DNA of 64,000 nt from Siderastrea radians (lineage: Eukaryota > Cnidaria > Anthozoa > Scleractinia > Rhizangiidae). Positions within the stretch are counted from its first letter, which is position 1, and each line of letters begins with the position of its first letter. A model generated the notes under the pieces. It was given only the letters and a program-made list of their open reading frames with translations, was not told the origin of the DNA and did not search any database. The DNA lies in NCBI GenBank assembly GCA_964017195.1, contig OZ024890.1, positions 51,910,341 through 51,974,340 of the forward strand, read 5' to 3'. Both the position numbers and the translations under genes were made by a program. Positions 42,001 to 52,200 of this stretch are shown here, in pieces.

Positions 42001-43167
42001 AGCTTTGTCATGAAACCACGCATTCAAGATAATGGACTCTATGTGTGTTGGGCGATTGATGCTCGAAACAAGACCGTTACTCATGGAATAACCTTGAAGG
42101 TTCCAGGTGAGAACCTTTAACAATAATTCGTTTGAAAACTGCGGTAAGGTAATATTATACGTTATCAATTTCAAAGTTGCAAAACCAATCACAAAGGAGA
42201 CAAACAATGCAATGAACTAAGAACTGCCAGAGCAAGTCAGTATATGTGATTAGGGCGTTGTCGCACCAAGTGACTTTGTATCATATTAACCGGAGGCAAA
42301 TAACTAAGTTTTAAACTATAACTGAACCATAAGAACTTTGGCTCTTCATTATTCAGGCTAAAACCAATGAAACGAACGAGACTGAAAATACGTTAAAGTG
42401 ATGAGTATACCTGGCAATAAGGCATGCAGTGTCATATGCAATCACAAATGACAAGACACTGATGGGGAGTGACGATCCCTTGAAGAAACCAATTTGAAAA
42501 AGCATATCGTTAAAACAAGTATTTAAAAAAAAGATGTTTGTATTTTAAACAAAGATTAATAACGGTTTCTTTAGTTTTTGTGTTCGCGTCGAAAAACTAT
42601 TACACATCTTAATTCATACTTTAACTGGCAGCAAGCCTAGTCGCCGATTTCTGGTGAGCCGCCATTAGTCGTTTAACCTCTCACAGTGTTTAGCCGTCAC
42701 TTCCCATTCCCCGAGAATGGCTTTACTGTAATGACTTGCTCTTTAGCTGTTTATTTTTATGTGCTGACCCTATTTATCGATTTTTATTTTTATTTTTATT
42801 TTTTGCAGTTAACCGTGTCATCTTCAACAAAGGAGCAAGAATCGAGTGCGGTTCACAATTCACTACCACCATTGTTACCCGTGCAAACTACCCGTGGTTT
42901 AACCCACGATGCATGCGCATGCATCTCAATGATCCAGGCTGTCGACCTTATGTTAACAACACGCATGTCAGTTTCAAGTTCCCGCTGGGCGCTTGTGGTA
43001 GCAGGCACATTACATCTTCAAGGAAAGTGATATTCACCAATCGAGTGCTTATCGTCAACAAACCTGATTACAAGGAGGGAGGAGAGAAGAGCATATTGGA
43101 AATTCATTTTTATTGTAAATACAGGCGCACAGACAGTCCAAATCACAAAACAAAAGGATTTCTGTAA
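32982..43167 (+). CDS. Secreted protein of alternating ZP-N-like and Ig-like domains (nine exons)
   Basis: Join: 32982-33057, 33982-34014, 34998-35339, 36545-36820, 38176-38535, 39174-39455, 40069-40434, 41837-42106, 42809-43167; 2364 nt, 787 residues plus TAA. Every intron is phase 1. A hydrophobic leader (about residues 1-20) and short linker precede ZP-N-like 1 (37-150), Ig 1 (151-242), ZP-N-like 2 (243-362), Ig 2 (363-456), ZP-N-like 3 (457-578), Ig 3 (579-668) and ZP-N-like 4 (669-787). Each ZP-N-like unit has the four-Cys pattern and, in most, the CG(T/S) at Cys 3. No ZP-C half, furin site, membrane helix or GPI signal is visible, so it is probably soluble or matrix-bound. ZP-N modules mediate protein-protein contacts in egg coats and matrices; the role here is unknown. 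Confidence 0.83.
33231..33530 (+). repeat. Double-palindrome repeat, copy 1
   Basis: About 300 bp nearly identical to 44065-44362. The first half is bounded by AGTATAAA...CTAGTAGATTTATACT; the second is a hairpin centred on CGGCCTTCGGCC with arms containing GATTTC and CTCGAG. It lies in intron 1. Confidence 0.82.
33982..34014 (+). CDS. ZP-N/Ig gene, possible 33-nt mini-exon
   Basis: The acceptor GCATTTTCAG and donor TCGG|GTAAAT enclose 33 nt in phase 1-1, adding ISKSRVEAVS as a linker. Skipping it keeps the frame, so it may be alternative or false. Confidence 0.4.
34998..35339 (+). CDS. ZP-N-like domain 1 exon
   Basis: Acceptor CTCTCGACAG, donor TCAG|GTAAGT, phase 1-1, 342 nt. Cys at ITC, YKYC, GCGTK and FRC; NSTH glycosylation sequon before the third Cys; VIFSNFF matches the usual Y/F-x-N strand of ZP-N. 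Confidence 0.86.
35352..35431. repeat. Short inverted repeat in intron
   Basis: ACCTCGTTCCCAGG and AAGGGAAAAAGTCC flank a short loop as near-exact reverse complements. Confidence 0.6.
35870..36496 (+). mobile_element. Diverged copy of the AAAGGGGCTACGTCA element family
   Basis: Similar in sequence and order to 45266-45472 plus 45899-45960 (GTGCTGAAATT..., CAAACCATAGTCA..., GATTTTTCCAAGAA) and to the right part of 48111-48493 (GGATGGAAATGGA..., AGCCCCTTTA). The left end was not found. Confidence 0.6.
36545..36820 (+). CDS. Ig-like domain 1 exon
   Basis: Acceptor TTCTACATAG, donor ATCG|GTGAGT, phase 1-1, 276 nt. LRCAF and DYGSYTCVAED give the Ig Cys pair and the D-x-G-x-Y-x-C signature. The core Trp expected between them is absent (APPVRVVIV). 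Confidence 0.85.
36850..37035. mobile_element. Palindromic MITE
   Basis: GCCCAAGCTCAAAATATGAG and TAACCTTCGAAATATA in the left arm return in reverse complement at 36967-37030, with a loop of about 45 bp. Confidence 0.72.
38176..38535 (+). CDS. ZP-N-like domain 2 exon
   Basis: Acceptor TTCCTTATAG, donor TATG|GTAAGC, phase 1-1, 360 nt. Cys at KITC, NSCRP, GNC and FQC; NFTH sequon in the same place as domain 1; here the CGT is changed to NCK. Confidence 0.85.
39174..39455 (+). CDS. Ig-like domain 2 exon
   Basis: Acceptor TTTTCCTTACAG, donor GCAG|GTAAGA, phase 1-1, 282 nt. LVCTF and FGSYECIATD give the Cys pair; GGVPPVTI replaces the Trp strand. Rich in Lys and Arg. Confidence 0.86.
40069..40434 (+). 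CDS. ZP-N-like domain 3 exon
   Basis: Acceptor GCCATTTTAG, donor ATCG|GTAAGT, phase 1-1, 366 nt. Cys at VKC, SNC, GCGTK and IVC. An N-x-T sequon lies at the second Cys, not in the N-x-T-H place of domains 1, 2 and 4. Confidence 0.86.
41423..41460 (-). ncRNA. Mirror copy of the hammerhead core on the minus strand
   Basis: The left arm of the palindrome contains the exact reverse complement of the ribozyme (GCTCTACTTAGAGCTCATCAG on the plus strand, split here as GCTCTACTTAGAGC then TCATCAG), so either transcript direction would carry one intact hammerhead. The full extent including both stem I strands is about 41416-41460. Confidence 0.7.
41563..41607 (+). ncRNA. Candidate hammerhead self-cleaving ribozyme (short stem III)
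   Basis: Reading 5' to 3': stem I GCCGTA (41563-41568), core CTGATGA (41569-41575), stem II GCTCT-AAGT-AGAGC (41576-41589), core GAAA (41590-41593), stem III made of ACAGCTGU-type ACAG/CTGT with no loop (41593-41600), cleavage C17 at 41601, then TACGGC (41602-41607), which pairs with stem I over six bases. All conserved core positions are present. A loop-less stem III is known from Penelope-associated hammerheads, which are thought to act as dimers. Confidence 0.78.
41837..42106 (+). CDS. Ig-like domain 3 exon
   Basis: Acceptor TTTTCCTTTCAG, donor CCAG|GTGAGA, phase 1-1, 270 nt. LRCVF and DNGLYVCWAID give the Cys pair; GGEPPIQV stands where the Trp strand would be. Confidence 0.86.
42809..43167 (+). 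CDS. ZP-N-like domain 4, terminal exon
   Basis: Acceptor TATTTTTTGCAG, phase 1, stop TAA at 43165-43167. Cys at IEC, PGC, ACGS and FYC plus one extra (PRCMRM); NNTH sequon conserved. The tail after the last Cys is short and basic, without a membrane anchor. Confidence 0.86.
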
Positions 43168-43973
43168 GAGGCTTTGGCCCTGTGCTCTTTGTAAAAATGT
43201 ACAATATGGTTCTAACTTCTAAGACTGTGGGACTAAATCAAGCAGTACTTTCCTGTAATGTCCAACGTCACTATTTTAACGTCTGACGTTAGTTTTTATG
43301 CAACTCAGCCCAGGTGCACATGGTGATTCTATTTAGTTTGTTAATGAAATCCTGGATTGTGGCCATTCAAATGAAAATCCTGGCCACGTGCCTCAACAAA
43401 TCAGCGTAAATGTGCTTTGTTTTCAAACATTTTGGCGGAAATGCCGGAACACTTATTATAGCTTGCATGTCTGTGATTTGCATGTTGTTGTTTGAGTAAG
43501 CTAACGAATCAAAGTAACTTACAGATACATCGAAACCGCTAAAAATTGGTCAACTTCAGCTATCTTCAAAATTAAGTGAATCGGTCAATTTTGTGTTGAG
43601 CTAGCAACTTCATTAGATAGTGTGGGAGTGGAAAACAACCAAAGCTGCAAAACCCTAATAAGAAAGAGAGCTGAGCTCTGTTTATTTTTCAACAATATCG
43701 TTACCAAGAACACCATGGTATTTTTACAACACTGCAAAAAAAAAATTGGCCTAAAACATGCTTTCAAGTTGCTGTAACTCGACCCTCTAAGCCCTACTAT
43801 AGTACAACGCTAACTTTTGGCGTGCTCCCATGGCCATTAGGCGAAATTGATCACGTGACGCGATAGTGTCTCTCCTCTGCGGGCGCCTATCAACGCATAG
43901 TGCCCGTTTTTGATAATTTTCGCTCAAAATTTAGCGTTGTAGAATAAAAACAACAGAGTCCTTCTGTCTCAGG

Positions 43974-44052
43974 CCCTATGTGTAATAGGTTCCCTGGGAA
44001 ATTTGATGTTCAAACTTCATATTTGTTGTGAACATCAAATTTCCTCGGGCAA
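43974..44052. repeat. Palindrome next to the double-palindrome repeat
   Basis: GTGTAATAGGTTCCCTGGGA, then AATTTGATGTTC, returns as GAACATCAAATT, then TCCTCGGGCAACCTATCAC. Confidence 0.65.
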
Positions 44053-44064
44053 CCTATCACACGT

Positions 44065-44362
44065 TAGTATAAATCTACTAGCGTTCTATCACTAATGCTG
44101 TTCTCTGATTGGCTACGCTACTCACTATCTATTCTGTTGTAGATAGAAAGTAGAATTTTCCGCGCGCGGTGTGACCTATTTATATCATTTTTCAATAAAA
44201 TCATGTAGTGTCTGCTGTTAAGTTTTGAACGTCTAGTAGATTTATACTAAAACAATTAGAGTATACGCTCGAGATTTCTATGCGTGATAGTTAATTCGGT
44301 CTTCGGCCTCATCAACTATCACGCGATAGAAATCTCGAGCTCATAATCTCATTGTTAAATAG
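44065..44362 (+). repeat. Double-palindrome repeat, copy 2
   Basis: Same orientation and nearly the same sequence as 33231-33530, including the CTTCGG hairpin loop. The two copies bracket most of the ZP-N/Ig gene. Confidence 0.82.
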
Positions 44363-45472
44363 TGCATTCGACAGAAGAACTCTTTTGTTTAAATTGGTCT
44401 CCTCACTGTTATCCACATATTTCTTTTGGTACTAGTTGGGAGAATTTGCTTTAACATCAGGACATTTCATGTTTGGTGATCATTTCCTTTATTTGCATGA
44501 CCTGTATGTTTGATCAAGTAGTGATAGTGTTAAGAGAAAGTAGAACCTCGTTACTACTGGGGCTAAAAGGGTTAAAATACGAGGGGAAATAATCAAGAAA
44601 AACCAGGGAACACCGTGTGTACTCAATTCTTGTAAATGCATTTATTTGATTTCCCGATTTCAGACCTCATTCGATAAAAGTAAGTTTTATATTTACTGTA
44701 AAATTGTTGGCTCATCAAAATACGATATTATGCAATTATATAAGCATTCATTTTTTGTTTGCTCGAATACTTATATGACATTATTAAACCATAAATAACG
44801 ATCACGCTGTGTCTTTATTATCTTATTATATCACGTATGTTTTCTTTTTGCCTGTTCCAAATTCCTCTCTGTATTCCACAAAACCACTAATCTGAGAAAT
44901 TTGCGTTCTTTTTCACAAATCCGTTTTTGTCAAACTTTTGAAAACGTTTCGCCGCTTGTTTTCTCAGCTGATTGTGGTTAACATAGTTATGTCTCAATGA
45001 CCGACAAATACCTGACAAATTTCATCATTCCTTCGCAGCAAATCGAATCGGCTGATCTTTTCCATCCCTCTGACTCGGCGAACTATACACCGGCAGTACA
45101 TTGAGTCCCTTAACAGTGAAACCGCGTCAATAGTGAGTACTGCGAGCCGTAAAAAGGGTAGTATTTCGTCGTGGTTGGATTAGCGTTGTTTTCAGATAAG
45201 AAAATATCTGCATATTAAACCTATCCTTCGGGCCAAGGCGGCCGTAATATTGAGGTGGTCGTATTAAAGGGGCTATGTCAAGGGCATTTTCACTTTTTTG
45301 GGTGAAAAGTGTGCTGAAATTCAAATTTAATTCACTTTTCTCATGCACGAAATGCTCCTAGAACATCATGAGAAAGAAATTGAATGATTTTTCCAAAGAG
45401 GGAGCAAACCATAGTCAGTTTCTGGCGATTTTTTCAAGAAGCAAAGAAGAAACTTGAAAACATAAGCCAAAT

Positions 45473-45898
45473 GATAAACGCGATTCTTTTAGAAAGGCAC
45501 GTGAGGCTCACATTATTCACAAGGCTAAGACTCTTAAGCCTCTAGGCATTAATAAACGTGATGAACTGTAATTTGTAACTAATTGTTTTTGTTTATTTTC
45601 TACCATTTTTAAGCCACACCATACCATGTCATATATGTAACTTCCGCTCATTGTTCTACTACATATATATTTCTGTAAATTCGTGATTTGCCATAATAAA
45701 TCTGATGAAGACTGGTATTGGCCAGTCGAAATATTGTAACATACGTCTTTTCACGTTGTTTGATCAGTCCCTGCAGTAGTCATTTTGACAATCATTTATA
45801 TTTTTATTATTCTTGACTGATCACGATCTTTCTGATCCAACGTTGAGCCAGGTTGATCGTACACGGTTTTTTGCGGTGGTTTTATACCTTAACTTCGT
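45473..45898 (+). mobile_element. 5'-truncated Penelope-like element, 3' end
   Basis: ATAAGCCAAAT is duplicated on both sides (45462-45472 and 45899-45909). The insert opens in frame with SFRKAREAHIIHKAKTLKPL then GINKRDEL and stop (45473-45571), the usual C-terminal form of the GIY-YIG endonuclease of Penelope-like elements (R-E-x-x-x-I...P-x-G-x-N). A noncoding tail with a hammerhead-like motif follows. Confidence 0.72.
45702..45731 (+). ncRNA. Degenerate hammerhead-like motif in the Penelope tail
   Basis: CTGATGA, a GACTGG/CCAGTC stem II and GAAA are in the right order and spacing. No pairing partner for stem I is visible, so self-cleavage is unlikely in this copy. Confidence 0.45.
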
Positions 45899-46419
45899 AT
45901 AAGCCAAATATTTCAGTCAAGTTGCAATACATTTCCATCCTCGCGATCTGCAGCCATACACACTTTTAAATGCGTGAATAATTAAAATTATCATTCACGT
46001 TATTTTATCCGGCGTTTTAATTGGCCGAGAGACCATCACGTCACTGCAAATAACTGCCTACGAATAATTGTCTGCTCATGCGCATTACGGTGCGAAGTTG
46101 TTTTGCTGCGAATAATTCTGCTCGTGCGCAGTTGAGTCACCTGTTCAGAGCTCAAACTCAAACGCGGGCAAGTAAGCCGTTAAAGTGCGGAACTTCTGCG
46201 ATTTTTGACTAAAAATTTTGAAGAAAAAGGTCTGAATCTTCCTTTTGAACGTTGAACTTTTTGGCAAATCAGTTGATCTAATCGTTTTAAAGCAATTAAT
46301 TATTGGCGAAAGCGGAATTTACTAATTTTGTATTTTATTATTTTTTTTTTTTTGGCAGAATATGAAAGTTTTGAACGAAATGAAAGCACGTACTTGGTGC
46401 AGGAATAAATAATTGTGAA

Positions 46420-46590
46420 ACAAGCGCAAAAACACATTGTCTTGTTGAATGATAAAACAATTATTGAACTCGATTTCGCAAAATATCGTGATTTGTCACT
46501 GTCTCGCACATCAATTATTTGTCTCTGCCTTCGGCATCGGCAAATAATTGATCTGCTCGCCACTGACAAATCACGATATTTTGCTCAACC
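46420..46590. repeat. Palindrome with CCTTCGGC loop
   Basis: TCGCAAAATATCGTGATTTG in the left arm returns as CAAATCACGATATTTTGC, and CAATTATTTG pairs with CAAATAATTG, around a GCCTTCGGC centre. Confidence 0.72.
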
Positions 46591-46676
46591 TCGCCCAACA
46601 ATTGCTTATTATTCACCATCTTTCTTTATTTACCACCACGAACTCAGTAAATATGACCTATGCTCGCCACGCGTCT

Positions 46677-46750
46677 CCCAGTAGCTCAGTGATTAGAGCG
46701 TCCAACCGGTGTACGGTTTTGTGTGGGCTTAAGCTCCCTACCGGAAATAC
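46677..46750 (+). repeat. tRNA-like degenerate sequence (possible SINE head)
   Basis: GTAGCTCAGTGATTAGAGC is a good A-box-type D-arm; the B-box region (GGGCTTAAGCTCCC) has lost the GGTTCGAATCC consensus. It is more likely a tRNA-derived repeat than a functional tRNA gene. Confidence 0.4.
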
Positions 46751-48110
46751 TTTTAATTTGGTAGTCCACACCAATCACATTCTAATCGATGATTAATGAC
46801 TCTATAAAACAATTGACAATCAGTTCATAAGTGGACACCTGAGACGACTGGTTATCAGCGATAGTCAATGAGTAATCGATGTCTTATCGATTATAAAGAA
46901 TTTTGAAGCCCATCGATTGATTTTGTCGTTACTCCTGCAGCAATTTCCAATTGACAAACAAAATCCATCGATGTCATTGATGTCATCGATCAACTTCTGG
47001 CAGTGCTGGGCCGAGTTCAATATGAGGCGTGATTTGTGTGTCACCCGCGGTTATTTTCAACGACGCGAAAATGAACCCACGCTGAATTTGCTGCAGTTCG
47101 AGAAAGGATATAACAGGGAGTAGTTACTGAAAAGATTAAACTACGACTGGCGTGGGTGCAAAATAGCTTGTTCATATTCTTGTCATCGTGTATCTGGCAT
47201 AAGCCTGCCCTGAAATGCGGCGGACTGTACGGAAGTGGTGGTGAATTTTCATGTATAGAGAGAGTCACGCCTTAAAATCATCAAACTATTTAAAAGGGGC
47301 GGGACAGGAAGCACCAAAATCTTTAAATAATTTTACGTTAATTTAATGGCTGACGAAGACTAGGAGACGATCTTGCAAAACGTTAAAGATAATATGATAT
47401 TGCTGTGTCTGCATGCACACAGCATTTAATTTGCATGTTGTAAAAGTAAAATGATTCTAATATCGAACATGGTTCTCAAACATTTTTTACTTCTTAGACG
47501 CATCTTTTTCGTGTGCGTGCTGACAGGGAAACATTTTGGGAAAGAGTTTCCGTATCAAAACTTCCTCATTGGCGGAGGCTTATGGTAAGGTGAGCACAAT
47601 TGAGACAGATTAAATTGAAACTCGACGATTGCGCCCGTAGACGTAAATCATGTTTCCTGGGGACGTTTTTTCCCTTGAAAGGCCAAAGCTTTAAAGTGTC
47701 GTACAAAAGCTTTGAAGTCAATTTTCTCATCCCTGGCGGAAACCACAATTTAGAAGTTTTGCTAATTACACTAGCCTAGAATCTTGCGGGGTTTGCGTGG
47801 TATTTGACTGAAATCCAAACCGATGTAAAATACGACCACTTGGGTCTGTCTTTTCCTTGTCCATATTTTATGTGATATTCGATTGAATTGAATTTCAAAG
47901 GGCAGGATATGCTGTTAAAAAGGCATGCATTCTCCTAATAAGCCCTGACAGTTTGCTTCCATTTGATCATAAACTGCAAAATAAGAATTAAGTAACATAG
48001 GCTTTGAAGTTTGAAGTTTTGAGTTCGATACCAACAGAAAGAACGACGATGACAACAACAACAACGACAATAACGACGACATCAACTTTTTTAATTACAG
48101 AGGGTATTGA

Positions 48111-48493
48111 TTAAAGGGGTCATGTCACGCTATTTAAGTATCTTTTTAAAAAGCTAACAAGTGTCTTCGCATCAATTGAATTCTAAAAATAATGGTCTAG
48201 CGATGTTATTAAAGTCCATCTTACGGCACTGAAACTGTTTCTTGTCGTCTGTCGCTACCGATGGCAAGGATGGAAATGGATTGAAACTTGAAAAAATTGG
48301 GTCAATTTTTTCAAGTTTTCATGAGATATCTTAAAAAATCACCCCAAAAATTATTATGGTTAGCTCTCCCTGATAACGTTCATTTGATATCATCCATATA
48401 ATTTTACAGGAGCATTTTGTGTATGAGTTTAGTAAGGATTTTAGCACAGAATTGACCTAAAATAGCAAAATCCTCGTGACGTAGCCCCTTTAA
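48111..48493. mobile_element. Complete TTAA-flanked MITE of the AAAGGGGCTACGTCA family
   Basis: The ends are TTAAAGGGGTCATGTCACG and, in reverse complement, TTAAAGGGGCTACGTCACG. If TTAA is the duplicated target, the element is AGGGG...CCCCT, a piggyBac-like target choice. It has no coding capacity. Confidence 0.72.
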
Positions 48494-48505
48494 CAACAGT
48501 ATATA

Positions 48506-49276
48506 CCTCGTATTTTCTCGATTAAACGCGGGTACATTTACTAAAACGAGACGTCGTAGCCCGGGGGGGGGGGGGGATTCAACAAAGCTTTATACGGAGA
48601 GGCTTCGCCTCGAGGTCCAACCCCTTACCCTTTTATATACCATCTTTTACAGAAAAGGTACCCCTTTCGTATACCTTTCATTGAAAAATGGTACCCCTTT
48701 CATATACCTACTTAAGAACACTGAATCCCTTTTCTAAACCCTTGGAAGGAAATCTCCTTGTCGTTTTCATGTAGCGTTTAATAAATTAAAAAGATACAGT
48801 CATAAGGTGCGTCTACTCGAAATATTTTAATTAAAGGCCCTTTTAAATTCCTAAATGACAGATTTCCGTACCCTTTCATATACTTCAGCTCGTGAAATCC
48901 CTACCCTTTCATATACCTGAAGCCTGAAAAAGGTACCCCTTTCGGACGGAGCCTCCCCGTATAGGCCATTATAGGGAGTACCCCCCTAGGCCTCATAGAC
49001 CCGGCGTTTATTTGAACCTAGCGGCGTTTATTCGGGGCCCGGCGTTAATCAAACAGGGGTATTTTCGACATTTTTGACAGTGTTGATCTCGTTGGTCTTT
49101 ACTACTTTAAGTTAACTAAATTTATCAGTAGCAAAATATAGCAAAAACATAACAAAAACAGGAATCAAATGTTACCGATTTCGTCTCTACTCGATAAATT
49201 CATTACAAGGTAGCTTTGCTAAGTGGAGTGTAGAGTACATTACGTGTAGGCCCGGCGTTTAATCGAGAAAATACGG
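48506..49276. mobile_element. TA-flanked TIR element with a nested second MITE
   Basis: The ends share CGTATTTTCTCGATTAAACG and are flanked by TA (48504-48505, 49277-49278). Inside, about 48558-48990, lies a second element that begins in a poly-G run and repeats phrases such as TACCCCTTTCATATACC. It is the same family as 27018-27203. Confidence 0.75.
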
Positions 49277-52200
49277 TATTCCTAGTCAAAATACCTTATT
49301 ACGCAATTAATTTCTTACTTGGCCATGGCGGGGCCTCGTCTAGTCAGTACAAATATCTTATATTTACCAATCGTTACGTGCAAAATACAGTGTAACTTAC
49401 GTTGTAGTTTCTTGTAAATAGAAGTCTGATAAACGTGATTAAATGAAAAACGTTTATCGTGGTCATGTAAAAGGTCATAATGATTATATTTTGCTTTGAT
49501 GTCGTTTGTAGCTTGTTGTTGTAAGATGATACAAGGGAAACGAGTTTCATTTTTTTTGTGAGAGGAACAATGCTGACGTACTCTAAGGCGAGCTTCATAT
49601 GCCTGACGTCATACTGCTGCCGTGCCGAACTAAAACGATCGCACGGCACAGCGTTTCAGGCCTTGTAGCACGGAGAGCTGTTTCGTACAATAAGGCTTTT
49701 GTATGCAAGGTCTTTTACATTCATTTCTTAAATTATTATTACCTAATCTAAGTTTGCATACAGCTTTCTTATTCTTCCAGTTTTGATCGGTTCTCAATCA
49801 GTTTTGAAATTTTAAACTTGCGCATTATCGCACAACCTATTTGTTACAGGTAAGTCAATCTGATGGTGAATTGCCCTCGAATGTCATTATTATGTGGAGG
49901 AAGGCGTTGATGAGGTTACTTCACACTTTTCAACATGCTGGACTCTGTTCTTTGCATTTTGTTAGAGATATGTCGAAACCGCAAATTTCCATGTCCTCAT
50001 GAGTTGTCATCAGAAGGCATACATTACGAGGATGAATTTCGTTTTCTGCTGGATTGTGTGAGAACGTGCTAGAGACTCCAAACAAGCACGAACAGTTACG
50101 TTGCTTGCTTTTCGCTCTAAACTGAAGATAGAGAAAAAATTTTACTATCAGTAAAAAATACGATATTTTAGTTTTTTATTGCTACGCCTGATGTCGCGAT
50201 ACAGTCTGACCCATTTCCTCCAGCCGCGCAAGAAGTTCATGGAGTATAATTGAATAGTTTGTGGCGTCCATGTTGGCGTTATTGTTGTTGTTAGTATATT
50301 TGATAGAGACGAAAATAGAATAATAAAATAGTAGAACTAAAGGGGTAAAGATGGCGATAATATGCTTCTTTCAAACGAAAAGTTTGTTTTGATAACTTAA
50401 ATATGGACGAATTGATTTCCTTGAATAATTGTAAAAATATTGATGTTTCAATAACTAGGTAAAGGTTAAAAAGTTAAGTCACTGACGAACCACAGGACAC
50501 CCACACGGCCAGAGCTTAACCCCTATTTCTGTAGGACAAAGCAACTGAGAGTATTGCTCCTCCCACCTTGGGCGGATATGTTGTCTTTTTAATGACTCGG
50601 GGTATTCCTCACGCGATGCGAACTAACAAGTCTTAAAACTGACGATTTTCTTAAAAGATGACTTTACTTCGTTTAGATGATTGTGCAGGCTGTTTATTGA
50701 CAAGTATCCCCCCCCCCCTCCCCGCCGCTTTCTTTAACGGACACCTCGTTATTATGCATGACTCATTGTTTGTGGCCCAAATGAAATCGCAGTTGTTTTC
50801 CACCTTGTCAGTGCTATCCACTTCCACCTTGGAGTCCCAAACTGCGGTTGAAAATTTAGCCCGTTTATAATATTACGATACGGCCAATCTTATACAACCA
50901 AACATTTCTGCTCGTCACTTCCATTGTAGTTCAATTTCCCGCCAAAATTTCACGCGGCTGAAGCGACAAGCGACACTTCCTGTTGAGTTTTTGCACTTGT
51001 CTCACAATTGTTAATTTTGGCGAGACAAAGTCGAGTCAAAATAATTAACCATGCTGAGACCAGACTTGCCTAATATGCTGCCGAAGTGTGCGATTATGTA
51101 TAATGAGGGTATCATCTAAGTAAAAAAGGAGTTTACCGTGTCTAAGTATCTAAGTAGGATATGCGTGAGGTCCACAATATACAGTGGACCATAGTTGAAC
51201 ACTCAAAGCTGGCGGGTGCAAAATATTCAACAACAAAATAAACATGAACAAATATGCGAAACCGTGTACTGCGCGTAAAAACAATGAGAAGAACGGTAGC
51301 GAAATAAATGAACCACAGGGCGGAATGGACTTCAAGACTGGGAGGTGTGAACAGATGATGAGGCCAACAGAATGTAATAATGACATTTCAAATGTGTGTC
51401 AACAAAAGATAAAATATTTGTCGGTTTTACTTACAAGTGCTACAAAATTGTTCTGTTAACGATACACCACATCCGTTTTCTTGCCGTTGTGACCGTTGTA
51501 GCGTCAGCTGAAGCAAAAACTGCAATATGTGTTTCTTTGGGAAAAGGTGCGGTGTTTCATTCAGTCTCTTGTCTTGAGTTATCCTTGTGGATAGTATAAC
51601 AGATCATATATAGAACTGGTTTGTTCCTTATTTCTTGCTCTCTTCCCTTCTTTTATACCCCCCTGTGCTTTTTCGCTGTCCTTTCTCGCCTTGGAAATGT
51701 TGGCCAGCGTCGGAAGAAAACTCTGAATTATAGGAGCTGCTGACAAATTTGCTTGCATAACTCTAGCCAACAGAGTGTGGGTACCATACTGTATATTTAA
51801 TTTACCATATGGTTAGTTCCCCAAGCCAAGCTCTTTCCATTCTGCATCAACTGCTGCAATAAACACTTCAAATTTAATAGACACTTTAATTGATGACCCA
51901 ATGTTGGTAGCCAAATAGCTTAAAACGTCAAAAAAATAGATGTTAGAAATAGCTGATATCTCCAGAATTTTCACAACAATTTTCAATTTCTCGTTGCCCT
52001 CCAAAATGCTCTGGGAGTGGCTGCAGTTGCGTCTAATAGTAAAGTGTTGAAAATATAGATAAGCGAAAACATTGATAAACTATTCTTAAGTAAATATTTG
52101 AAGAATTCTGTGGGATGTTTTCGCCGCTTTTAAGGTGTTACTCCGCTGCAGACAAGAAAAGGGTGAGAGGAAGGATAAATCCTCTAAATAGGCGCCGAAA

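Larger units (their letters stand above)
45266..45960 (+). mobile_element. AAAGGGGCTATGTCA element, split by a Penelope-like insertion
   Basis: The left end TTAAAGGGGCTATGTCA and the body to 45472 resemble 35870-36060; the body resumes at 45899. The right terminal repeat is not visible, so this copy is truncated. Confidence 0.65.

Noticed and set aside
47345..47395. GCTGACGAAGACTAGG... as a hammerhead-like tail
   Set aside because: Core positions differ and no stems are convincing; kept out of the features.
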